The notes beneath the pieces were generated by a model. The model searched no databases. It saw only the letters and a list, made by a program, of their open reading frames with translations, and was not told the origin of the DNA. 9,047 nt of DNA, taken from an uncultured bacterium. GTDB lineage: Bacteria > Verrucomicrobiota > Kiritimatiellia > RFP12 > UBA1067. Of the stretch, positions 1 through 6,527 are shown in pieces. The position numbers and the translations under genes were made by a program. Positions within the stretch are counted from its first letter, which is position 1, and every line of letters begins with the position of its first letter. Location of the stretch: the NCBI GenBank assembly GCA_902779075.1, contig CACZAK010000375.1, positions 1-9,047 of the forward strand, in the 5' to 3' direction.

Positions 1-720
1 AAGTTCGGCGACGCGGTTTTGGACACCTTCACGACTTCCGCCACCGTTCTGATGCACTGGCGGAAGGACATCGAAGTGACTGCGGCCGGAACGTACCGTC
101 TCATGTTCGAGTCGCAGACATCTGACGGCGACAGGGCCACATGCTTCGACGCGGTAAGTCTGCGCGCGCTCGACGGCGTTCGTACCTGGACTGGCGGTGG
201 CAGCAGCGACTCCATTGCCGACGCCGGCAACTGGGGCGGTACGCCCGGCGAGGCGATCACGTTCACCGCCGACGACTATCTCCTCTTCGACAAGGCGGCG
301 ACGGTGACAGTTCCGGCGGACATCACGGTGAAGGGCCTCAAGATCACAGGCGACGGCATTGTGGAGCTATCCGGCGCCGGAAAGATCAATATCGCAAGCG
401 ACATCTACAGCGACGCCTCCACCGACATGGTCTTCAACTGCCCGGTCGCGTTCAGCGGCACCTATTTCGTGGTCAAGCGTGGCAACGGCCGCGTGAAGTT
501 CCCCGGCGGCGTCACGGCCACGTACCCAGAAAACGCCATTCGCTCTGACTTCGGCAACGCCAACATGCGCACGCTCGACGGCATTTTCACGTTCACGGAA
601 GACTGGACCACGCCCGCCATCGGCGAATATCCGTGGATACTCACCAGCGGATCCACGATACATGGGCAGGCTTTTTCCGGCTCGATAAGCTCCTCCCCCG
701 TCCTCTACATCGAGAAGGAT
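1..720 (+). CDS. Gene 1 segment A: end of a jelly-roll-like domain and first half of module M1 (5' partial)
   Basis: The frame is open from the first base, so the true start lies upstream. Residues encoded by 1-180 include AAGTYRLMFESQTSDG and FDAVSL, the look of the last strands of a galactose-binding or similar jelly-roll domain (inference). At 181 the module-opening motif RTWTGGG...DAGNW begins. It is followed by beta-strand sequence with FNCPVAFSGTY, RTLDGIFTFTEDW and EYPWI, all with close counterparts in gene 2. After IEKD (about 709-720) this frame turns into Arg/His/Gln-rich shadow sequence and stops at 1177-1179. The continuation is in the next frame, so a ribosome would add about 150 meaningless residues. 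No signal peptide is visible because the N-terminus is missing. Confidence 0.75.
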
Positions 721-1543
721 TCTCGTCGCGACTGGCGGCACCATCGGCAGGGATGGCAACATCGGCACGGTCAAGGCGCCGCGCATTGCGAAGAACGCCG
801 GCACTCAGCCTGTGTATTCACGCGTTCCCAACTACATCATCGGCGCGGGCGGCATCGGCATGGCGCTCAAGGACTACACCTTCCGCTTCTACTGCGACAC
901 CACGATCACCGCGTCGGAGAGCTTCGACTTCCTCGGCGTGTTCAATTCTGGCAGCACAACAGACTGGGGCCTCACCATTATGGGCAGGATGACGCTCACC
1001 GTCAACGTGCCCGAGGGACTCACCGTCCGGTGCGGCATCGGCATCAGCGGCGAGGGCGAGGGACGCCTCCGCAAGACCGGCAAGGGCACGCTCGTGATGT
1101 CCGACACGTTCAACGGTCAGTCCGGCTTTGCCAAGAACTTCGGAACGGCTGCGTCCCTGACAGGCTCCCTGCTCGTTGACGAGGGCACGCTCAAGGTCGA
1201 GGCGAGCGGACAGCTGGGCGGCGGCAACGTGTTGCTGGCCGAGGGCGCGCGCATGGAGGTGTCGCCCGGCGTGACGCTCTCCAACCGCATTGACGGCAGC
1301 GGAACGCTCCAGCTCGCCAACGGCGTTACGCTGGCGAACAACGGCAATCCGTGGCGTGTCGGGTCGGTGGAGTTCGCAACGCCAAGCGACGCGGTGACGG
1401 TGACAGCGCCGTCAGGCGCGGCCGCTCCCCTCGCGTTCCTCACCGGCGTGGACGCGGCCGACCTCCCGCGCTTCACGTGCGCGGCGGGAACGCTCTCGGT
1501 GAAGGGTGGCACGCTGATGCTGGCGGACGCCGCCGCCGCCACT
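181..1543 (+). repeat. Module M1: W...NW opening plus beta-helix plus PATR repeat
   Basis: M1 opens with RTWTGGG...GNW and shows in order a strand with CPVAFSGTY, RTLDGIFTFTEDW, EYPWI, KAPRIAK, VPNYIIGAGGIG, DWGL, RKTGKGTLVMSDTFNGQSGF and a GQLGGG turn. It is the closest relative of M4 in gene 2, which has RTLDGTFTFTEDW, KAPRIAK, VPNLIVGAGGLG and RKTGAGTLVMTDTYNGDSGF in the same order. The frame break at about 720 lies inside it. About 20 residues seen in M2 and M4 seem to be missing at that point. Confidence 0.8.
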
Positions 1544-3559
1544 GACTACGTTTGGAACGGCGCGAACGGCGCCGACTGGTCCACGCCAGGCAACTGGTTC
1601 GTCGACGGAGTCGCGGCCGCAACGGCACCCGCCTCGACCGACACCATCCGCTTCGACAACGACGCGCCCGTTACCGTTGGCGGCACGACCGCGCTCGCGG
1701 TCACGAAGATCATCACCACTTCCGGCGCGGATGTGACGTTCGAGTGCCCCGTGCAGTTCGCCAGCACCTACAACGTGCAGAACGCCGTGACGGCGCCTGT
1801 CTTCGCCGGCGGCGCCACTGCGACCGTCCCGGACGATTCTCTCACGAACGCAAACATTCCCTCGCATGCGTTCAGGGGCAACGTCACCTTTACCGCGGAC
1901 TGGACGGTGCCCAATCTTCCCGCCGGGAACCCGTACGTCGTCGCGCCAGGCGCCAGGCTGAACGGCACGACGATCGCCGCCGTGGCCTACCAGAGCGTCA
2001 ACTACCATCTGCGCATCGACAAGGACGCGGTGGCCACGTTCGAAACCGTCAACGTGCAAGACAAGTTCGTGTTCAAGCTGAACGGCGGCCGCCTCGTCGC
2101 GACAGGCGCGGTCAACATGTGGCAGAACGACTGCGGACAGTATCTCGAGAGCAACGTCGGCACGGTGGAGGCGAACGCCATCATCAAGAACGATCCCGGC
2201 CACGCCAACATCAACTTCTACATCACCGACATGCTCGTCGGCGCGGGTGGCTTCGGAATGTTCCGCAGGGACTACAACCTCGTGCTCCAGAGGAACTCGC
2301 GCCTCACGGCGAAAGACAACCTCACGATCCACCATCCCTGGAACGCCGACGGGACGTCGGACGGCAAGGACGGCGACTGGGGCCTCAACCTCAACGGCTA
2401 CACCTTCACCATCAACACCGCCGGCCATACCGTGAACTTCGACTCCATCACCCGGCCCACCGCCGGCAAGATCGTCAAGGAGGGCGAAGGCGAGCTGGTC
2501 ATGCAGAAGTTCCTGAAGGAGCACACCGGCGGCACGATCCTGAACGGCGGCCTCACCACCGTGAAGCGCACGGGCACGCTTGGTTCCTGCACCGCCACCG
2601 TGAACAGCGGCGCCACGCTCCGCTTCACCGACGCGGCGGTTGCGCAAGCCTATCCGATCGTCGTCAATTCGGGCGCAACGCTTGTGAACGAGGTGACGGT
2701 GGCCGACACCTCCACGCTCACGTTCGCGGCGGGCACGACCCTGAAGCCCACGCAGAACACGTTCTTCGACGTTACCGGCGGGAGGCTCGTCCTGCCAGGC
2801 AGCGGCACGGTGACGGTTGACATGACGGACTTCTCGTTCGCGAACGGCGTGGCCGTTCCCGTCCTCGGCGGCGTTGGCGCGGGCGACGCGGCGAAGTTCA
2901 CGGCGCTCGTTCCGGCAGGCGTCACGGGCGCGTTCTCCATCTCGAACGGAATCCTCTACTACACGGCCACCTCCGGCGGCAGTACGGCGGCAGACCTTTT
3001 CTGGCATCCGGCCGGCGACAGCATCTGGTCAACGTCCATCGCGGCGTGGACGAACGCGGCGGGCGCGCAGGTCACGTTCTCGCCCTACGCGGACGCGACG
3101 GTCGCCGACGAGGCGACGATCTCGCTTCCGGCCGACGTGGATGCGAACAACGTGACGGTCTCGGCCGACGGCGACGTTGCAATCAACGGCGCGGGCAAGC
3201 TCAGCGGCCCCGGCACGATCGTGAAGAAGGGCGAAGGCACGTTCACCTTCAACGCGACGGGCGGACTCGACGCGCAGCCGATCATCGTCTCGAACGGCGT
3301 CTTCAAGGTGGGCGACGACCTTGCCGACAATGCGCTCGGCGCGACGGGCGACACCGCACCGATCGTCGTCACGGACGGCGGCACGTTCGACATCAACTAC
3401 AACAACGAAACGGTGCCTAACGACGTGACACGCTCCAAGGTGACGCGCGACAAGCTCGTCCGCATCGCGGGCGACGGCCATGAAGGGCAGGGCGCCGTCG
3501 TCAACAACAACAAGGAAAGCCAGCGCGCCCTCAGCACGCTCGATTTACGGGCCGAATAA
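722..3559 (+). CDS. Gene 1 segment B: rest of M1, modules M2 and M3 with three PATR repeats
   Basis: Sensible protein sequence begins at ILVATGG (719-739) in this frame and continues to about 3541. The first ATG in this frame (812) lies mid-module and has no ribosome binding site, so it is not a real start. Three PATR-type repeats (G-x-L-x-K-x-G-x-G-x-L core) lie at about 1061, 2462 and 3188. Module openings of the type W-x-G...D...NW lie at 1544 (DYVWNGANGADWS...GNW) and, diverged, at 2993 (DLFWHPAGDSIWS...AAW). The product is rich in Gly, Ala, Thr, Val and Asn with alternating hydrophobic residues, as expected for a right-handed beta-helix passenger. The end at TAA 3557-3559 is premature: the coding signal moves to the next frame at about 3542. 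Confidence 0.75.
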   Translation, partial: LVATGGTIGRDGNIGTVKAPRIAKNAGTQPVYSRVPNYIIGAGGIGMALKDYTFRFYCDTTITASESFDFLGVFNSGSTTDWGLTIMGRMTLTVNVPEGLTVRCGIGISGEGEGRLRKTGKGTLVMSDTFNGQSGFAKNFGTAASLTGSLLVDEGTLKVEASGQLGGGNVLLAEGARMEVSPGVTLSNRIDGSGTLQLANGVTLANNGNPWRVGSVEFATPSDAVTVTAPSGAAAPLAFLTGVDAADLPRFTCAAGTLSVKGGTLMLADAAAATDYVWNGANGADWSTPGNWFVDGVAAATAPASTDTIRFDNDAPVTVGGTTALAVTKIITTSGADVTFECPVQFASTYNVQNAVTAPVFAGGATATVPDDSLTNANIPSHAFRGNVTFTADWTVPNLPAGNPYVVAPGARLNGTTIAAVAYQSVNYHLRIDKDAVATFETVNVQDKFVFKLNGGRLVATGAVNMWQNDCGQYLESNVGTVEANAIIKNDPGHANINFYITDMLVGAGGFGMFRRDYNLVLQRNSRLTAKDNLTIHHPWNADGTSDGKDGDWGLNLNGYTFTINTAGHTVNFDSITRPTAGKIVKEGEGELVMQKFLKEHTGGTILNGGLTTVKRTGTLGSCTATVNSGATLRFTDAAVAQAYPIVVNSGATLVNEVTVADTSTLTFAAGTTLKPTQNTFFDVTGGRLVLPGSGTVTVDMTDFSFANGVAVPVLGGVGAGDAAKFTALVPAGVTGAFSISNGILYYTATSGGSTAADLFWHPAGDSIWSTSIAAWTNAAGAQVTFSPYADATVADEATISLPADVDANNVTVSADGDVAINGAGKLSGPGTIVKKGEGTFTFNATGGLDAQPIIVSNGVFKVGDDLADNALGATGDTAPIVVTDGGTFDINYNNETVPNDVTRSKVTRDKLVRIAGDGHEGQGAVVNNNKESQRALSTLDLRAE
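1061..1198 (+). repeat. PATR repeat 1 (gene 1, M1)
   Basis: The core GRLRKTGKGTLVMSDTFNGQ is followed by GSLLVDEGTLKV. This fits the known autotransporter-associated beta-strand repeat pattern of an L-x-K-x-G-x-G-x-L strand and a closing 'aGtL' strand. Confidence 0.75.
1544..2992 (+). repeat. Module M2: W...NW opening plus beta-helix plus PATR repeat
   Basis: This module is uninterrupted and serves as the intact reference for the others. It opens with DYVWNGANGADWS...GNW, then shows ECPVQFASTY, FAGGATATVP, GNVTFTADWTV, HLRIDKDAVATFETV, GGRLVATG, VGTVEANAIIKN, LVGAGGFGM, DWGLNLNGYTFTI and the PATR core KIVKEGEGELVM at about 2468. It ends in a SNGILYYTAT strand just before M3. Compared with M1 it is diverged (TVEANAIIKN in place of TVKAPRIAKN), so the duplication is not recent. 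Confidence 0.78.
2462..2584 (+). repeat. PATR repeat 2 (gene 1, M2)
   Basis: The core AGKIVKEGEGELVM is followed by HTGGTILNGGLTTVKRTGTLG. The TGGT and NGGL turns are the clearest PATR signature in the window. Confidence 0.78.
2993..3542 (+). repeat. Module M3: shortened PATR module
   Basis: It opens with the diverged signature DLFWHPAGDSIWS...AAW and reaches the PATR core (GPGTIVKKGEGTFTFNATGG) after only about 200 bases. It therefore lacks the long middle part (CPV..F..TY through the VGAGG strand) present in M1, M2 and M4. It continues with SNGVFKVGD and EGQGAVVNNNKESQRALST before the frame break at about 3542. The layout suggests a different module subtype or an internal deletion. Confidence 0.6.
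3188..3319 (+). repeat. PATR repeat 3 (gene 1, M3)
   Basis: The core GPGTIVKKGEGTFTFNATGG is followed by QPIIVSNGVFKVGDD. It is slightly diverged (F for L in the strand), with the rest of the pattern kept. Confidence 0.7.
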
Positions 3560-5951
3560 GACGCTCACGGTCAAGAACACGACCACATTCGGCATCGTGA
3601 ACTCCGACATCACGCTCGGCTCGCTTGTCATCACGAACGGCGGCATCGTGCAGATCGAGGGTTCGGGAACATACAACATCGCCGACGGCGTCCACCTTGC
3701 GGACGGCAACCTTATCTTCTACAGCGCAAATTTCGGCGATGTGCCGATTACCGCCGATTCCGGCGTCAACACCCTGCGCTGCAACTCCGGCACGCCCACC
3801 GTCAACAGCCCGATCACGGTCGCGTCCGGCGCCACGCTCACGCACACTGCCGGAAATGTCATCTACGCCGGCCCGATCAGCGGGGCGTTCCACGCGACTG
3901 GCGGCACGTCGTACCTCAAGAACAGCGCGAACCTCACGGACTTGACATTTGCCGGAGCAAAGTCCGGCGAAGCCGTCAGGCTGCGCCAGGGCGGAACATA
4001 CACGGGCGCGAACATCGTCTGCTCGGTGCTGGGCCTGGGCGACGAGGACAACGCGGTTATCGACTTCATATTCAGGAACTCCTTCATCGCCACAGACAAC
4101 TTCATGGTCGGATGGGGGTGCGCGACCAAGGCTAACGCCTCGACTGTGTCGGTGTCGATTGGCGAGGGCACGACCGTCGTTGCGAACAAGATCGCGCTTG
4201 GGGACGACGGCACGAGCACGAGCAAGACGATCAAGTCGGTCGTCTCCGTAGATGGCGGTACTATGAACGTCACGAACACCGACTTCTTCATTGCGCACAA
4301 CGGGCCGCATGCTGACTTCATCATAAACTCCGGCGAGGCCAACGTCACCAAGGCGACGATCAGGCTGCGCAACAGCAACCAGGCGCTCGGCGGCTACAAC
4401 ACCGCGCGCTTCATCCAGAACGGCGGCACGTTCACCTACGGCGGGCCGGGCTTCACGGCGCGGTTCGAGGACAACACCGACGAAGGGCAGATCATCTTCA
4501 AGGGCGGCGAGATGAACGCTACCGCCAACTGGTCGATCCCGCACTTCATCTCCACCTGCTTCAAGGACGGCGACGCGAACGGCTGGACGCTCAACCAGAC
4601 GGACGGCACGACGGCGACATGGAACACCGCGCTGACGGGCAACGGCGACGTGGCTCTCAACGGCGCGGCGACCCTCGTCGGCAACAAGGAGGTGCAGGGC
4701 GTGGTCGGCGGCAAGTGGACGATCGGCGACGGCTTCACGGCGGGCCTCGAAGGCGCGGCGTCGCTCCTCGGCGGGCTTGACATCGGCGAGGGCGCGAGTG
4801 TTTCCGTCAACATCGCGACGAACCGCAGCGCGGTGTTCACGGCCCGCGACTTTGGCGACAACTCCGGGAAGGCCGACTGCATCTCCAGCCGCTTCAACAA
4901 GGCGATTGGCGGTACGACGCGCGGCACGATCACGCACGACATGACGTTCTTCTTCACAGTGTACACGTCAGGTATCCGTCCCTTCGGCGACATGAACTAT
5001 TCATCCACATACGCGGTCGGCGACTTCTACGTGGAGGAAGGCGCGGCGGGCAACTGGTCGTTCACCGCAAACTGCGACGACTGGGCGATGTTCTGGGTGG
5101 ATGGGGAGCAGATCATTTCCACCGCGCAGTGCAAGGCTGGAACCGGCACGAAGGAGCTGTCCGCCGGATGGCATTCGTTCCGCCACATCATCATCGACAA
5201 CGGCGGTTCATACGGCAACGCGCAGTCGATCGGCTACAAGGACGGCAGCGGCACGATGTCGAGCTATGCGAACTTCAGCACGAAGAACCTGAAGATGCGC
5301 CCGGCGGCGGACATGGGCGACGCGACGAACGCCAACACCGTGCGCTGGAGCCACTACAAGGGCACGTCCACCGACGTCACGGCGAGCACGTTCAAGCGTG
5401 ACGACTTCGCGTGGGACTTCTGCTGCATCACGAACAACCTCCAGAAGCTCATGTGGTACGGCAACAACGACGCGACGTACATTAACGGCTATACGGTCAA
5501 CCGCTACGAGGGCTGGTTCTTCGTGTCGGCGGAGAACGCCGGCAAGGAGTGGACGTTCCGCAGCAACTACGACGACCGCGCGGCGCTCTGGATCGACGGC
5601 GAGGATTCGGGACTGACGGGCGACAGCAACAACACGCTCTCCTACACTGTCACGCTCGCACAGGGCTGGCACAAGTTCCGCATCCAGACTGCGGACTTCA
5701 CCGGCAGCGCAGGCCCGTGGAGCGGACAGAACAAGAAGGCCGTCTCCTACCAGGTGGCGGGTGGAACGGAGACGTTCTTCAGCGAGGCGACGCTTCCGAT
5801 GACGGTGTGTCCCGACGGCTACATCCAGGGGGGCGTGACGCTCGCCTCGGGCGCGACGCTCTCCAACAACGCGACCGAAAACGCGGCCGTTGTCTATGGC
5901 GACGTGACGGCGACGGGCACGGGCGCGACGATGAGCGGCGCGTTCAAGTTC
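3543..5951 (+). CDS. Gene 1 segment C: beta-helix-like stretch followed by two PA14-like domains
   Basis: Coding signal resumes with IYGPNKTLTVKNTTTFGIV at 3543. The ATG at 3480 in this frame only opens a shadow. From 3543 to about 4930 the protein has short strands with repeated NGG, SGAT and GGT turns, typical of pectate-lyase-like beta-helices, and no catalytic motif that I recognise. From about 4950 to 5757 two PA14-like domains follow. The tail contains GVTLASGATLSNNATENAAV, then GAFKF at 5936-5950. After this the frame gives an Arg/Ser-rich shadow up to a stop at 6045-6047, while the true continuation lies in the next segment. The segment is probably extracellular and may be the binding part of the protein. 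Confidence 0.75.
4950..5310 (+). other. PA14-like domain 1
   Basis: The translated segment has YAVGDFYVEEGAAGNWSFTA followed by CDDWAMFWVDGEQI (about 5073-5114) and ELSAGWHSFRHIIID. This is the PA14 order: a strand entering the domain, a DD..x..WxDG motif, then an 'aGwH.f...' strand. PA14 domains are known in bacterial toxins, glycosidases and yeast adhesins. In the yeast Flo/Epa adhesins the paired aspartates bind calcium and glycan. Both aspartates are kept here (5076-5081). Sugar or calcium binding is inferred. Confidence 0.65.
5335..5757 (+). other. PA14-like domain 2
   Basis: The core shows NRYEGWFFVSAENAGKEWTF, then YDDRAALWIDGEDSG (about 5568-5612), then LAQGWHKFRIQTADFTG. It repeats the order of domain 1 (DD, W-x-DG, GWH-x-FR), so the two are an internal duplication with heavy divergence. 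The DD pair lies at 5571-5576. The preceding region includes NTVRWSHYKG and a CC pair (DFCCITNN), which may be a linker. It is the better match of the two to the PA14 pattern. Confidence 0.72.
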
Positions 5952-6235
5952 AGAACGTCGATCCCGCGACGCGCGACCTCTCCACGGTGCTGGCGTTCAC
6001 CAACTCTGCGGCGGACTACCTCGCCGATGTCGGCGCGATCGCGATAGACTTCGCCGAGAAGCCGACCCGCAGCAAGGTGACGGTGTGCCCGGCGGGCGGC
6101 CTCACGGCGGCAGCGGCGCAGGAGCTGATGTCGGTGACGGTTGACGGCGAGCCGGTGGACCATGTCCAGTGCCTCGTCGAGAACGGCGACCTCAAGCTGC
6201 GCTTCTCCGCCGGCACGGTCATCTACGTGCGGTAA
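5951..6235 (+). CDS. Gene 1 segment D: C-terminal tail
   Basis: Reading from CAG at 5951 gives QNVDPATRDLSTVLAF, about 94 residues in all, ending in SAGTVIYVR and TAA. It has alternating beta-type hydrophobics and an Ala-rich stretch (LTAAAAQELMSVTVDGEPV). I see no LPXTG, no PEP-CTERM-like tail (no motif, helix and basic end), and no aromatic terminal residue of the kind that ends outer-membrane barrels. At under 100 residues it is also too short to be an autotransporter barrel. It may be a small folded sorting or capping domain, which is inference only. Upstream of 5951 this frame is shadow, so no separate start should be assigned here. Confidence 0.7.
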   Translation, partial: QNVDPATRDLSTVLAFTNSAADYLADVGAIAIDFAEKPTRSKVTVCPAGGLTAAAAQELMSVTVDGEPVDHVQCLVENGDLKLRFSAGTVIYVR

Positions 6236-6269
6236 CGGCTCGCGTGGACGCTCGCCATCCAGATTGGTA

Positions 6270-6320
6270 GGTCGCCCCGCGACCGCCGCATTGACTGGGA
6301 GAGCCGCCATCTTGGCTGCT
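6270..6320. repeat. Pair of short palindromes after gene 1
   Basis: GGTCGC-CCC-GCGACC (6270-6284) is a perfect 6-bp stem with a 3-base loop. AGCcGCCA-TCT-TGGCtGCT (6302-6320) is a 7-bp stem with one mismatch. They sit just after the stop codon of gene 1. They could be part of a dispersed REP-like intergenic element or simply RNA stabilising/terminating structure; one copy in one window cannot decide. Confidence 0.45.
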
Positions 6321-6330
6321 ACGGTTTGAA

Positions 6331-6360
6331 GCGGCGAGAGCGCCGCCCCCGATGTGGGGG
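6331..6360 (+). terminator. Possible transcription terminator: two adjoining GC hairpins
   Basis: GCGGCG-AGAG-CGCCGC (6331-6346) is a perfect stem. It is directly followed by, and shares one base with, CCCCC-GATGT-GGGGG (6346-6360). The two cannot both form fully but are strong. There is no T-tract immediately after (TCGTTCGCTAAATTTTC follows), so classical Rho-independent termination is only weakly supported. Confidence 0.35.
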
Positions 6361-6387
6361 TCGTTCGCTAAATTTTCGGCTTTCGGC

Positions 6388-6416
6388 TTGCGGTTGCCGT
6401 GCCGTTTTGGTAACAT
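6388..6416 (+). promoter_or_regulatory. Weak sigma70-like promoter candidate for gene 2
   Basis: TTGCGG at 6388-6393 and TAACAT at 6411-6416 are separated by 17 bases, giving 3/6 and 4/6 matches to the -35 and -10 consensus. A start at about 6423 would leave a leader of about 50 bases before ATG. An alternative uses the perfect -35 TTGACA at 6417-6422, but no good -10 box follows at 16-18 bases. Promoter consensus in this phylum is not known well enough to decide. Confidence 0.25.
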
Positions 6417-6438
6417 TTGACATGTTTGAATCTGTCAA
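6417..6438. promoter_or_regulatory. Inverted repeat TTGACA-N10-TGTCAA upstream of gene 2
   Basis: A perfect 6-bp inverted repeat with a 10-base spacer, 36 bases before the start codon of gene 2. The half-site spacing (16 bases between centres) fits either a dimer-binding operator or a small leader hairpin. Its left arm also equals a consensus -35 hexamer. No regulator is visible in the window. Confidence 0.3.
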
Positions 6439-6460
6439 GGTTCGTTTTCAAGGCTCAATC

Positions 6461-6465
6461 AGGAG
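6461..6465 (+). promoter_or_regulatory. Ribosome binding site of gene 2
   Basis: AGGAG, eight bases before ATG at 6474. This fixes the start at MKKVIAAA and rules out the upstream in-frame TTG at 6417, which would put 19 non-signal-like residues ahead of the signal peptide. Confidence 0.85.
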
Positions 6466-6473
6466 AAAGTGAG

Positions 6474-6527
6474 ATGAAAAAGGTGATTGCTGCGGCCATT
6501 GCGGTTGCGACAAACGCGGCGTTTGCG
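6474..6527 (+). other. Signal peptide of gene 2
   Basis: Residues 1-18, MKKVIAAAIAVATNAAFA, have two lysines, a hydrophobic Ala/Val/Ile core and A-F-A before the likely signal peptidase I cut (between 18 and 19). There is no lipobox cysteine, so the protein is probably not a lipoprotein. It would be exported by the Sec route to the periplasm or beyond. Confidence 0.85.

Larger units (their letters stand above)
1..6235 (+). pseudogene. Gene 1, whole locus: giant PATR/PA14 surface protein, 5'-partial, broken by three frame changes
   Basis: Reading continuously across three frame changes gives one protein of roughly 2,070 residues whose N-terminus lies before the window. The order is a jelly-roll-like end, two long W...NW modules with PATR repeats, a third shorter PATR module, a beta-helix-like stretch, two PA14-like domains and a C-terminal tail ending in YVR before TAA. 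The frame changes are near 720, 3542 and 5951. On each side the protein-like sequence stops in one frame and resumes in another with no interruption of style, so the four open segments are pieces of one gene and not separate genes. PATR proteins are known as secreted or surface passengers; adhesion or glycan binding is inferred from the PA14 pair. I cannot tell a true pseudogene from sequencing or assembly error. If the breaks are errors, this is an intact CDS. Confidence 0.72.
6236..6473. other. Intergenic region between gene 1 and gene 2
   Basis: No gene is seen in these 238 bases. The first half (to about 6360) is GC-rich with four short hairpins. The second half is richer in A and T and holds the promoter candidate, the inverted repeat and the ribosome binding site of gene 2. 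The distance and hairpins suggest that gene 2 has its own promoter rather than being translated from the gene 1 message (inference). Confidence 0.7.

Noticed and set aside
1552..2820. Plus-strand open frame of 422 codons overlapping M2
   Set aside because: Arg/His/Gln-rich out-of-frame reading; the M2 strands with homologues in M1, M4 and M5 are in the other frame.
1412..3007. Minus-strand open frame of 531 codons
   Set aside because: Arg/Val/Glu/His-rich composition of an antisense shadow of GC-rich coding DNA, no recognisable domain, and fully opposite a well-supported PATR-module coding region.
3480..3542. ATG 3480 as the start of an independent gene
   Set aside because: The first 20 or so residues (RAPSSTTTRKASAPSAR) are shadow of the M3 frame, there is no signal peptide, and the product would begin mid beta-helix.
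3531..4937. Minus-strand open frame of 468 codons
   Set aside because: Same shadow composition (runs of RDR, RVE, AVR), no ribosome binding site or domain, opposite segment C of gene 1.
5936..6235. Autotransporter beta-barrel at the gene 1 C-terminus
   Set aside because: The remaining length after the PA14 pair is far shorter than the usual barrel of about 250-300 residues, and the last residue is Arg.
6417..6473. Upstream TTG start for gene 2
   Set aside because: It would add 19 residues before a textbook signal peptide, while AGGAG is placed correctly for ATG 6474.
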